Assembly (NCBI GenBank): GCA_035477015.1
Contig: DATILB010000260.1
Span: 1-14,666 of the forward strand
Origin: SSC3 sp035477015
GTDB taxonomy: Bacteria; Actinomycetota; Actinomycetes; Propionibacteriales; Nocardioidaceae
Length of the DNA: 14,666 nucleotides
Reading direction: 5' to 3'
A program made the position numbers and the translations under genes. Shown piece after piece: positions 7,380 to 13,322 of the stretch. A model generated the notes under the pieces. It was not told the DNA's origin and made no database searches. It saw only the letters and a program-made list of their open reading frames with translations. Every line of letters begins with the position of its first letter. The first letter of the stretch is position 1.

Positions 7380-8093
7380 ATGCAGAGTGACCTCTTCGCC
7401 CAGTCCAACCTCGAGGTCGAGGGACAGCACCGCTTCGCCCTCCAGAACCCCCAGCTCCTCCGCGTTTCGCTCGGCTCGGACGTGCTGGCCGTGAAGGGCG
7501 CGATGGTCGCCTTCCAGGGCCAGGTGCAGTTCCATCACGAGAAGGCCGGCAGCATGGGCAAGCTGCTGAAGAAGGTCCTCACCAGCGAGGACGTCCCGCT
7601 GATGCGGGTCACCGGCAACGGCGAGGTCTTCTTCGCCAGCGAGGCCGGCTTCGTCTACCTCATCGAGCTCACCGGGGACGCGATCAGCGTCAACGGACGC
7701 AACCTGCTCGCGTTCGACGCGGCGCTCACGTGGGACATCAACCGGACCAAGGGCGCGGGCATGATGGCCGGCGGCCTGTTCAACACCACCGTCACCGGCA
7801 CCGGCCCGGTAGCCTTGTGCACGGTCGGCCAGCCCGTAGTCCTCGACTGCAGCCAGCAGCCGACGTTCGTCGACGTCCAGGCCTGTGTCGCCTGGTCGGC
7901 GAACCTGGTGCCGCAGCTCGTGTCCAGCATGAACATCAAGTCCATGCTGCGGGGTGGCACGGGCGAGGCGTTCCAGTACTCCTTCCACGGCCCCGGCTTC
8001 GTCGTCGTACAGCCGTCCGAGTGGTCCCCCGTCACCCAGGGTCAGGGATCGGGGGGCTCCGGCGGCCTGGTCGGCAACCTGCTCGGGAACTAG
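7380..8093 (+). CDS. AIM24 family protein
   Basis: 237 aa soluble beta-rich protein of the AIM24 family (Pfam PF01987, named after a yeast mitochondrial protein; bacterial role unclear). Family-like features are the alternating beta-strand pattern with many Gly and Val, a K-G-A-M-V-A-F-Q-G run near 39-47, GNGEVFFAS near 79-87, INGRNLLAFD-like VNGRNLLAFDA at 104-114, and the late segment SFHGPGFVVVQPS (201-213). A Gly/Ser-rich tail (219-230) ends the chain. No signal peptide or membrane helix is seen. I chose ATG 7380 because it follows a TANNNT box by 7 bases; an upstream in-frame codon at 7344 would place the terminator hairpin inside the gene. Its stop shares the CTAG at 8090-8093 with the convergent neighbour. 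Confidence 0.85.
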   Translation: MQSDLFAQSNLEVEGQHRFALQNPQLLRVSLGSDVLAVKGAMVAFQGQVQFHHEKAGSMGKLLKKVLTSEDVPLMRVTGNGEVFFASEAGFVYLIELTGDAISVNGRNLLAFDAALTWDINRTKGAGMMAGGLFNTTVTGTGPVALCTVGQPVVLDCSQQPTFVDVQACVAWSANLVPQLVSSMNIKSMLRGGTGEAFQYSFHGPGFVVVQPSEWSPVTQGQGSGGSGGLVGNLLGN

Positions 8094-8803
8094 AAGCGCA
8101 CCTGGGCGCCCGACACGCGCACTCCGGCGAAGCAGACGTCCTCGCCGTCGTTGCCGAGCCGGACGGCTTCGACCGTCACGGTGTCGCGAGGCTTGAGCGG
8201 CGTGTCATCCCCTGTGACGGAGACAGAGACGACGGTCTGGTCACCGACGTCCACTGGTGCTGATGAGCTCGCGTCCGGGAACTGGATGAGAGCCGCCTGG
8301 TTGCTCGTGGCGTTGAAACCACTGCCGAGCGTAACCAGGACGATCGTGCACGACCCCAGCGTCGGCTTCGACAGGGTCAGGTCGAGTGCAACAGGGGACC
8401 CGGCTGTGTACGACGGAGGCAGGGTGAACGAGAAGCGGACACCCACCACGGCCTCGCCGTCGGGGAGCTCCCATCCCGTGTTCGTCGCCACGGCTGTGGA
8501 GTCCGCCTGCATCGCGGCCCAGGAGATCGAGATCGCCTTGTAGGACGAGGCGGCCTTCCCGCCGAGCTTGGCGGCGTCACGCGCTCGCTTGATGATGTTG
8601 TCGGGCAGGTAGCCCTGCTTGTTCGTCGCGACCAGCTTGTTCTTCCGCTTCGCGACAGGCGCCTTCGCGCCGACGGCGTGCTTGCCGTCCACCTGGTCGG
8701 CGTTGAGCCCCTTCTGGACCGCACCCGCGACACTCGGGCCGGCGAGACCGACGGTCAGGCAGAAGACGGCGACACCGACGAGCTTGAGGTTCTCCCTGGT
8801 CAT
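8090..8803 (-). CDS. Secreted protein of unknown function (NADxVDGKHA type)
   Basis: 237 aa. The signal peptide is clear: TRENLK, hydrophobic core at about 8-21, cleavage probable near SVAGA (24-28). The next 60 residues hold LNADQVDGKHAVGA (33-46), KLVATNKQGYLPDNII (56-71) and DAAKLGGKAASSY (76-88). I associate this arrangement with many actinobacterial exported proteins of unknown role; NADQVDGKHA and RDAAKLGGKAA look like two degenerate copies of one unit. The remaining part (about 90-237) is Ser/Thr/Val-rich, probably beta-sandwich, with Cys152 and Cys224 as a possible disulphide. The longer reading frame upstream (to 9142) is antisense-frame noise within the MFS gene; ATG 8803 with the signal peptide is the sound start. 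It follows the MFS gene by 17 bases. Confidence 0.75.
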   Translation of the reverse strand: MTRENLKLVGVAVFCLTVGLAGPSVAGAVQKGLNADQVDGKHAVGAKAPVAKRKNKLVATNKQGYLPDNIIKRARDAAKLGGKAASSYKAISISWAAMQADSTAVATNTGWELPDGEAVVGVRFSFTLPPSYTAGSPVALDLTLSKPTLGSCTIVLVTLGSGFNATSNQAALIQFPDASSSAPVDVGDQTVVSVSVTGDDTPLKPRDTVTVEAVRLGNDGEDVCFAGVRVSGAQVRF

Positions 8804-8809
8804 GAGACG

Positions 8810-8815
8810 AAGGTA
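8810..8815 (-). promoter_or_regulatory. Possible -10 box of the secreted protein gene
   Basis: TACCTT on the minus strand ends 6 bases before the ATG at 8803, in the 17-base gap after the MFS stop. No Shine-Dalgarno is seen. A leaderless transcript of its own is possible, alongside read-through from the MFS gene. Confidence 0.4.
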
Positions 8816-8820
8816 AAGCG

Positions 8821-10092
8821 TCAGACGTGGACCTCGCGCGTGACGCGCGCATAGAAGGCGGCGGTCACCGCGTACCCCAGAGCCATCACGCCCACGACGA
8901 CGTACGACCGCCCGTCGTCGGGAACCGCGGCAGCGGCGAAGGCGGCGGCGCCAACGAAGGCCAGGTTGAACAGCACGTCGTACAGCGAGAAGACCCGGCC
9001 CCGGTAGGCGTCGTCGACACCGAGCTGGACCAGGGTGTCCACGCAGATCTTGACGCCTTGTGCCGCGAAGCCGAGGAAGAAGCCGGAGACCCACAACCCC
9101 GGCTGCGCGTACGTCGAGAAGGGGAACACCTGGGCGACGCACGCGACCGCGAGTAGCGCGACGATCCAGGTGCGGTGCGCGATCCGCTCGACGACGGGAG
9201 GCGTGACGACCGCGGCCATCACGAAGCCCAGCGCGCTGAGGCCGAGCATCACTGACAGGGCAGCGAGGGCCTTGTCTGCATCTCCCGGGTAGAAGTGGTT
9301 GCGATACAGCAGGAAGCCAGAGACCGTGGCGAGTCCGAGCCAGAACCGGCTGCTCGCGATGGCGAGCAGTGCGTAGGCAGGCGTGCGGCGCTCTTGGAGG
9401 TGGCGCACCCCCGCGACGAGGCCGGCGAAGACGTGGCGCACCGCCTCTCGAGCTGCAGGCCGGTCCGCGTCGAAGTCAGGTCCGAGCAACAGGCGGGGGA
9501 TCCGCAGCGCGAGCAGCCCAGCTCCGGCGAAGCCGGCTGCTGCCGCGAAGAGGACGGCGGCGTCCGAGGAGCGGCTGATCACGGTCCCGAGCAGTGCCCC
9601 GGTCAGTGCCGCGATCGCGCCGAGGGTCGGCGTCAGTGCGTTGGCGGTGACGAGGTCGTCGTTGGTGACCGTGTGCGGCAGCGACGCGGACAAGCCCGCG
9701 AGGATGAACCGGTTCAGCGACAGGCAGCCGACGACGACGACGTAGAAGACCAGCTCGGGTACGTCGTTCGCGACCAGGACTGCCAGCCCGGCGACGATCA
9801 CTGAGCGGCCCAGATTGACCAAGGCCAGGACCTGGCGTCTCGGCCATCGGTCGAGGAAGACGCCCGCGAACGGACCGAGGATCGAGAACGGCAGCAGCAT
9901 CACAGCCAGGGTCACCGCGATCCGGCCGGGAGTCGGCTGCCGCTCCGGCGAGAACAGCACGTACGACGCCAGGGCCACCTGGAAGATGCCGTCGGCGAAC
10001 TGCGACGACACCCGCACGGCGAACAGACGTCGGAACCACTGCCCTCGCAGCAGGTGCGGCAGGTGTCCGAGGGACGTTCGAGGTGTGGTCAT
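8821..10092 (-). CDS. MFS transporter
   Basis: 423 aa cytoplasmic-membrane transporter of the major facilitator superfamily with about 12 hydrophobic segments. The motif-A equivalent GVFLDRWPRRQVL lies at about 77-89, in the loop between helices 2 and 3. The long central loop between the two halves contains FDADRPAAREAVRHVFAG. The second half carries a helix-loop with DAYRGRVFSLYDVLFN, typical of the MFS subgroup that includes many putative drug or macrolide exporters. The substrate cannot be read from sequence. ATG 10092 was chosen; AGGAG lies only 2 bases before it, which is tight, and a TTG at 10107 is an alternative. It is divergent from the SRPBCC gene with a 40-base gap, and the secreted protein gene follows on the same strand. 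Confidence 0.85.
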   Translation of the reverse strand: MTTPRTSLGHLPHLLRGQWFRRLFAVRVSSQFADGIFQVALASYVLFSPERQPTPGRIAVTLAVMLLPFSILGPFAGVFLDRWPRRQVLALVNLGRSVIVAGLAVLVANDVPELVFYVVVVGCLSLNRFILAGLSASLPHTVTNDDLVTANALTPTLGAIAALTGALLGTVISRSSDAAVLFAAAAGFAGAGLLALRIPRLLLGPDFDADRPAAREAVRHVFAGLVAGVRHLQERRTPAYALLAIASSRFWLGLATVSGFLLYRNHFYPGDADKALAALSVMLGLSALGFVMAAVVTPPVVERIAHRTWIVALLAVACVAQVFPFSTYAQPGLWVSGFFLGFAAQGVKICVDTLVQLGVDDAYRGRVFSLYDVLFNLAFVGAAAFAAAAVPDDGRSYVVVGVMALGYAVTAAFYARVTREVHV

Positions 10093-10118
10093 GACTCCTG
10101 AATCCAACCACCGGCAAG

Positions 10119-10124
10119 TAACGT
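10119..10124 (+). promoter_or_regulatory. -10 box, leaderless promoter of SRPBCC gene
   Basis: TAACGT ends 8 bases before the ATG at 10133, without a Shine-Dalgarno sequence. It probably drives the SRPBCC gene and perhaps the first cyclase. It lies in the 40-base divergent gap with the MFS gene. Confidence 0.5.
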
Positions 10125-10132
10125 CCCGGCCT

Positions 10133-10576
10133 ATGGCGATCCACTTCCACATCGAAACCGACTGCGACGCGCCCCTCGAGAAGGTGTTCGCCTACGTGAC
10201 CGACTACCGCAACGTCCACGAGTGGCTCTACGGCATCTCGAAGTTCGTGCCGATCACGGAGCTTGACCGCGGCCTGGGTGCGACCTTCGAGGGCACCATC
10301 CACCTCGGTGCCACTCTGCACTCCACCGTCGAGACGACGGCCTTCGAGGAGGGCAAGTTCTTCGAGCTCGACGCCATCAAGGGCTTCAAGGTGACCACCC
10401 GGTGGAGCTTTGAGGCGCTCGACGCCAAGAGGACCCGGATCAACGCGGACGTGACGTACTCCCTGCCCGGCGGAATCGCCGGAAAGGCCCTGGGCAAGGT
10501 CATCGAGCCGTTCGTCAAGATCGCGATCAGGCACTCCAGCGAGCACCTGGCCAAGAACGCGGCTGCCCTGGTCTGA
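10133..10576 (+). CDS. SRPBCC (START/polyketide cyclase-like) family protein
   Basis: 147 aa soluble protein with the SRPBCC helix-grip pattern. A first strand (AIHFHIETDCDAPLEKVFAYVTDYRNVHEWL, here given in part as DAPLEKVFAYVTDYRNVHEW, residues 12-31) is followed by successive antiparallel strands (ATFEGTIHLG, LHSTVETTAF, FKVTTRWSFEAL, TRINADVTYSLPG) and a long C-terminal amphipathic helix (about 119-145) that caps the ligand cavity. Members bind hydrophobic ligands, lipids or polyketides; which one applies here is unknown. I chose ATG 10133 because it begins the domain exactly and follows a TANNNT box by 8 bases; longer frames upstream run antisense through the MFS gene. It lies 25 bases before the first cyclase and may be co-transcribed with it. 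Confidence 0.85.
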   Translation: MAIHFHIETDCDAPLEKVFAYVTDYRNVHEWLYGISKFVPITELDRGLGATFEGTIHLGATLHSTVETTAFEEGKFFELDAIKGFKVTTRWSFEALDAKRTRINADVTYSLPGGIAGKALGKVIEPFVKIAIRHSSEHLAKNAAALV

Positions 10577-10585
10577 CCGACCTGG

Positions 10586-10597
10586 GGCGGTAGCCTC
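10586..10597 (+). promoter_or_regulatory. GGCGGTAGCCTC element before cyclase 1 (-10 TAGCCT)
   Basis: TAGCCT (10591-10596) ends 5 bases before the ATG at 10602. The 12-base element is identical to the one before cyclase 3, with the same distance to the start codon. No Shine-Dalgarno is present, so a leaderless start at the ATG is likely. Confidence 0.5.
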
Positions 10598-10601
10598 AGC
10601 C

Positions 10602-11924
10602 ATGCGGTTCTGGGACCCCTCCGACCCCGCGATCGCCGCGGCGGACGCGGAGCCGTGGGGTGGCCTCCTCGCAGGGGTGATGCGCCCGGTCTCCCTGCGC
10701 GCAGTGCGACGACTGACCGTGCTCGCGACAGTCCTCTGTGTCCAGGCCGGGGTGGTGGCCATGGTCAGCGCCAAGTGGGCCGGCGAGGCGATAGCCCATC
10801 CGGGGGCGTTGTTCCCCATGGGCGCCGCTGTGGCCGCCGTGGGCCTGCTCTTGCCCGTCTTCCTGGGCGCGATCCCGCCGCGACAGCTTCGGCGACTGAT
10901 GCCCTGGGCGTTCGTCCTGCTGATCGTCCTGATGGGCTGGATCTCGACCGTAGGGATCTGGGCTGCGGGACCTCAGGTGGGCGCCGCGGTGATCTTCTAC
11001 GTCGAAGCGCTGCCCTTCGCCTTCTACCTGATGCGGCTGCGTTGGGCTCTGATGACCGCCCTCAACTGCGTCGGTGGCTGTGCACTCGTGATGGCCCTGC
11101 AGGACGGCTGGCCGGCACCTGCGGCGCAGTGGCTGCTCGTGGCGACCACCCTGGTTGCGACCGCCTGGATCATGGGTGGACTCGCCGAACGCGCCGACCG
11201 ACTCGCTGATTCCGAGCACGAGGCGCGGGTTGAGCTCGACGAGGTCAACCGCACCCTCGCGGACCGGGTCGCCGACCAGGTGACTGAGATCGAGCGGCTC
11301 GGCGAGCTACGCCGCTACCTCACGCCGCAGGTTTGCGATGCAGTCCTCTCGGGAACGTCGGACGCGATGAACCGGCCGCACCGGCAACGCATCGCCGTCT
11401 TCTTCTGCGACCTGCGCGGCTTCACTGCGTTCACGCGCCAGGCCGAGCCTGAGGAGGTCGTCGCGACGCTCGATGAGTACTACCGCACGGTCGGTGGGCT
11501 GCTGCAGCAGTACGGCGCCACGATCGGCGACTACGCCGGCGACGGGATCATGGCCTACTTCGGTGACCCGGTCCCGCACGAGGACCCGGCCTTCGCGGCG
11601 GCGCAGATGTCGGCGGAGCTCCGGGGCTCACTGTCAGGAGTCGTCGCGGAGTGGCGGCGCCACGGCCACGACCTGGGGTTCGGCGTGGGTGTGGGCTACG
11701 GCTACGCGACGCTGGGCGTGGTCGGGTTCGACGGGCGCTTCGACTACAAGCCCATGGGTGGCGTCGTGAACCTCGCCTCCCGACTCTGCGGCAAGGCCGA
11801 CGACGCGCAGGTGCTGATCGACCAGGCGACGTACGCCGAGGTGGAGGGGCGGGTGGCGTGTGAGGCCATCCCCGACCTCGAGCTCAAGGGCTTCGGGACC
11901 CAGCGGGCCTACTCTCTGGCCTAG
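10602..11924 (+). CDS. Membrane class III adenylate/guanylate cyclase, paralogue 1
   Basis: 440 aa. The N-terminal cytoplasmic motif (MRFW, then AAADAEPW) is shared with the next two genes. Six hydrophobic helices lie at about 36-58, 71-92, 99-121, 126-146, 148-168 and 175-194. They are followed by a charged signalling helix (200-235), RRYLTPQVCDAVLS and the catalytic domain (about 262-440). Metal ligands Asp270 (FCDLRGFT) and Asp314 (AGDGIMAYFG) and transition-state residues Asn390 and Arg394 (VVNLASRL) are present, so a cyclase reaction producing a cyclic nucleotide and pyrophosphate is expected from a dimer. The substrate-selecting Lys position (four before the second metal Asp) is Asp310, and its partner (seven before Asn390) is Lys383. 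That differs from Lys/Asp or Lys/Thr of adenylate cyclases and Glu/Cys of guanylate cyclases. No HAMP domain is obvious. Confidence 0.9.
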   Translation: MRFWDPSDPAIAAADAEPWGGLLAGVMRPVSLRAVRRLTVLATVLCVQAGVVAMVSAKWAGEAIAHPGALFPMGAAVAAVGLLLPVFLGAIPPRQLRRLMPWAFVLLIVLMGWISTVGIWAAGPQVGAAVIFYVEALPFAFYLMRLRWALMTALNCVGGCALVMALQDGWPAPAAQWLLVATTLVATAWIMGGLAERADRLADSEHEARVELDEVNRTLADRVADQVTEIERLGELRRYLTPQVCDAVLSGTSDAMNRPHRQRIAVFFCDLRGFTAFTRQAEPEEVVATLDEYYRTVGGLLQQYGATIGDYAGDGIMAYFGDPVPHEDPAFAAAQMSAELRGSLSGVVAEWRRHGHDLGFGVGVGYGYATLGVVGFDGRFDYKPMGGVVNLASRLCGKADDAQVLIDQATYAEVEGRVACEAIPDLELKGFGTQRAYSLA

Positions 11925-11948
11925 ACTCCGCCTGTTGACTCCGCCTGT
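11924..11948 (+). repeat. Tandem 12-bp direct repeat between cyclase 1 and 2
   Basis: GACTCCGCCTGT occurs at 11924-11935 and 11937-11948, a 13-base period. The first copy starts on the last base of the cyclase 1 stop codon. It fills about half of the 49-base gap. It could be a slippage duplication or a regulator site. Confidence 0.85.
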
Positions 11949-11963
11949 CGGGGGCCGACCAAT

Positions 11964-11969
11964 AGGAGG
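11964..11969 (+). promoter_or_regulatory. Ribosome binding site of cyclase 2
   Basis: AGGAGG, 4 bases before the ATG at 11974. It decides the start against a longer frame that begins inside cyclase 1. Cyclases 1 and 3 lack such a site. Confidence 0.75.
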
Positions 11970-11973
11970 CCCC

Positions 11974-13299
11974 ATGCGGTTCTGGAACCTGTCCGGCCCC
12001 GAGGTAGAGGCTGCGGACGCAGAGCCGTGGGACATGCCCATGGCCAGCGTCACCCGGGCGTTCAGCTCCCGGTCGCTCGTGAGCCTGTTGCTTGCGACGG
12101 TCGGCTTGCTCACGATGTCGGGGGCCGCAGGACTGGTCCTGGCCCTGACGACAGATTCCGAGGTCAGGCACGAGGCTTCTTTCCTTGCCTTCAACATCAC
12201 CGCCGTCTCGCTCGGGCTCGGGCTGGTGGGCGTGCTCCTGGCCATCTCGCCCCGGACGCTTCGCCGCATCACCCCGACCGTGGGAGGGGGCCTCCTCATC
12301 GGGTCGCTGTTCCTCAACACGTGGGGACTCGCATCGGCGGGACCAGGACTCGTCATCGTGGCGGCCGGATTCGTCTCGCCGCCGATGTTCGCGTTCTACG
12401 TCATGCGTCGTCCCTGGGCGATTGGCACAGCGGTGCTCCTGCTGGTGTGCGTCGGCCTGGTGGTCTCGCTGCAGGAGGGTTGGGTCGCGCCGCTGGGCAC
12501 CTGGCTGTTCGTGGCGGCCAACGTCATCGGTACCGGGGTGCTGATGGGTCAGATCGGCTCCCGAGCCGACGAGCTGGCCACCTCGGAGCACGACGCGCGC
12601 ATCGGCCTCGCTGACCTGAACCGCACCCTGGAGGAACGGGTCGAGGTCCAGGTCTCGGAGATCGAGCAGCTCGGCGGGCTACGGCGGTTCCTGTCGCCCC
12701 AGGTGGCGGATGTCGTCCTGTCCGGCGACCAGGGCGAGCTGGGGAAGCCGCACCGACGACGCATCGCAGTCTTCTTCTGCGACCTACGTGGCTTCACCGC
12801 GTTCACGAACAACGCCGAGCCCGAGGAGGTCATGGCCGTGCTGGACGAGTACTACGGCGCGGTCGGCCAGCTCTTGCAGCGGTACGACGCGACGGTCGGG
12901 GACTATGCCGGTGACGGGATCATGGCGTACTTCGGCGACCCTGTCCCACGCGAGGACTCCGCGTTGGCGGCCGTCGGGATGAGCTGCGAGATCGCCGGCC
13001 TGATGGCGCCTGTGGTCGCCGAGTGGCAGCGTCGCGGCTACGACCTCGACTACGGGGTCGGGCTCGCGTACGGCTACGCGACGCTGGGGGTGATCGGGTT
13101 CGACGGTCGTCACGACTACAAGCCGGTCGGTGGAGTGGTGAACTTGGCAGCCCGGTTGTGTGCGAAGGCCGGGTCGGGTCAGGTGCTGATGGACCATCCG
13201 ACGTACGCCGAGACTTCGGCGGCCTTCGCGAGCGAACACTTCGCGGACCTGGACCTGAAGGGGTACAGCGCAGTCACCCGCGCCTACGCCTTGACCTGA
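11974..13299 (+). CDS. Membrane class III adenylate/guanylate cyclase, paralogue 2
   Basis: 441 aa, same plan as its neighbours: N-terminal MRFW plus EAADAEPWDMP motif (residues 12-22), six hydrophobic helices (between about 35 and 192), charged signalling helix (about 198-235), RRFLSPQVADVVLS and the cyclase domain (262-441). Catalytic residues are intact: Asp270 and Asp314 for metals, Asn390 and Arg394 for the transition state. Substrate-position residues are Asp310 and Lys383, as in paralogue 1. The membrane part is more divergent than the catalytic part, so input may differ while output chemistry is shared (inference). The start is set by AGGAGG. It follows cyclase 1 by 49 bases and precedes cyclase 3 by 23, consistent with co-transcription. 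Confidence 0.9.
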   Translation: MRFWNLSGPEVEAADAEPWDMPMASVTRAFSSRSLVSLLLATVGLLTMSGAAGLVLALTTDSEVRHEASFLAFNITAVSLGLGLVGVLLAISPRTLRRITPTVGGGLLIGSLFLNTWGLASAGPGLVIVAAGFVSPPMFAFYVMRRPWAIGTAVLLLVCVGLVVSLQEGWVAPLGTWLFVAANVIGTGVLMGQIGSRADELATSEHDARIGLADLNRTLEERVEVQVSEIEQLGGLRRFLSPQVADVVLSGDQGELGKPHRRRIAVFFCDLRGFTAFTNNAEPEEVMAVLDEYYGAVGQLLQRYDATVGDYAGDGIMAYFGDPVPREDSALAAVGMSCEIAGLMAPVVAEWQRRGYDLDYGVGLAYGYATLGVIGFDGRHDYKPVGGVVNLAARLCAKAGSGQVLMDHPTYAETSAAFASEHFADLDLKGYSAVTRAYALT

Positions 13300-13306
13300 G
13301 GTCTCC

Positions 13307-13318
13307 GGCGGTAGCCTC
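13307..13318 (+). promoter_or_regulatory. GGCGGTAGCCTC element before cyclase 3 (-10 TAGCCT)
   Basis: TAGCCT (13312-13317) ends 5 bases before the ATG at 13323, in the same 12-base context as before cyclase 1. TTGACC at 13291-13296, 15 bases upstream, is a possible but closely spaced -35. Suggests a separate leaderless start for this gene. Confidence 0.5.
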
Positions 13319-13322
13319 GACC

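Noticed and set aside
8804..9142. N-terminal extension of the secreted protein to position 9142
   Set aside because: The extension is Arg-rich noise lying in a wrong frame of the MFS gene and would bury the signal peptide in the middle of the protein.
9476..10819. 447-codon minus-strand frame spanning the SRPBCC gene and parts of the MFS and cyclase 1 genes
   Set aside because: It overlaps three genes with clear family signatures and shows no domain of its own.
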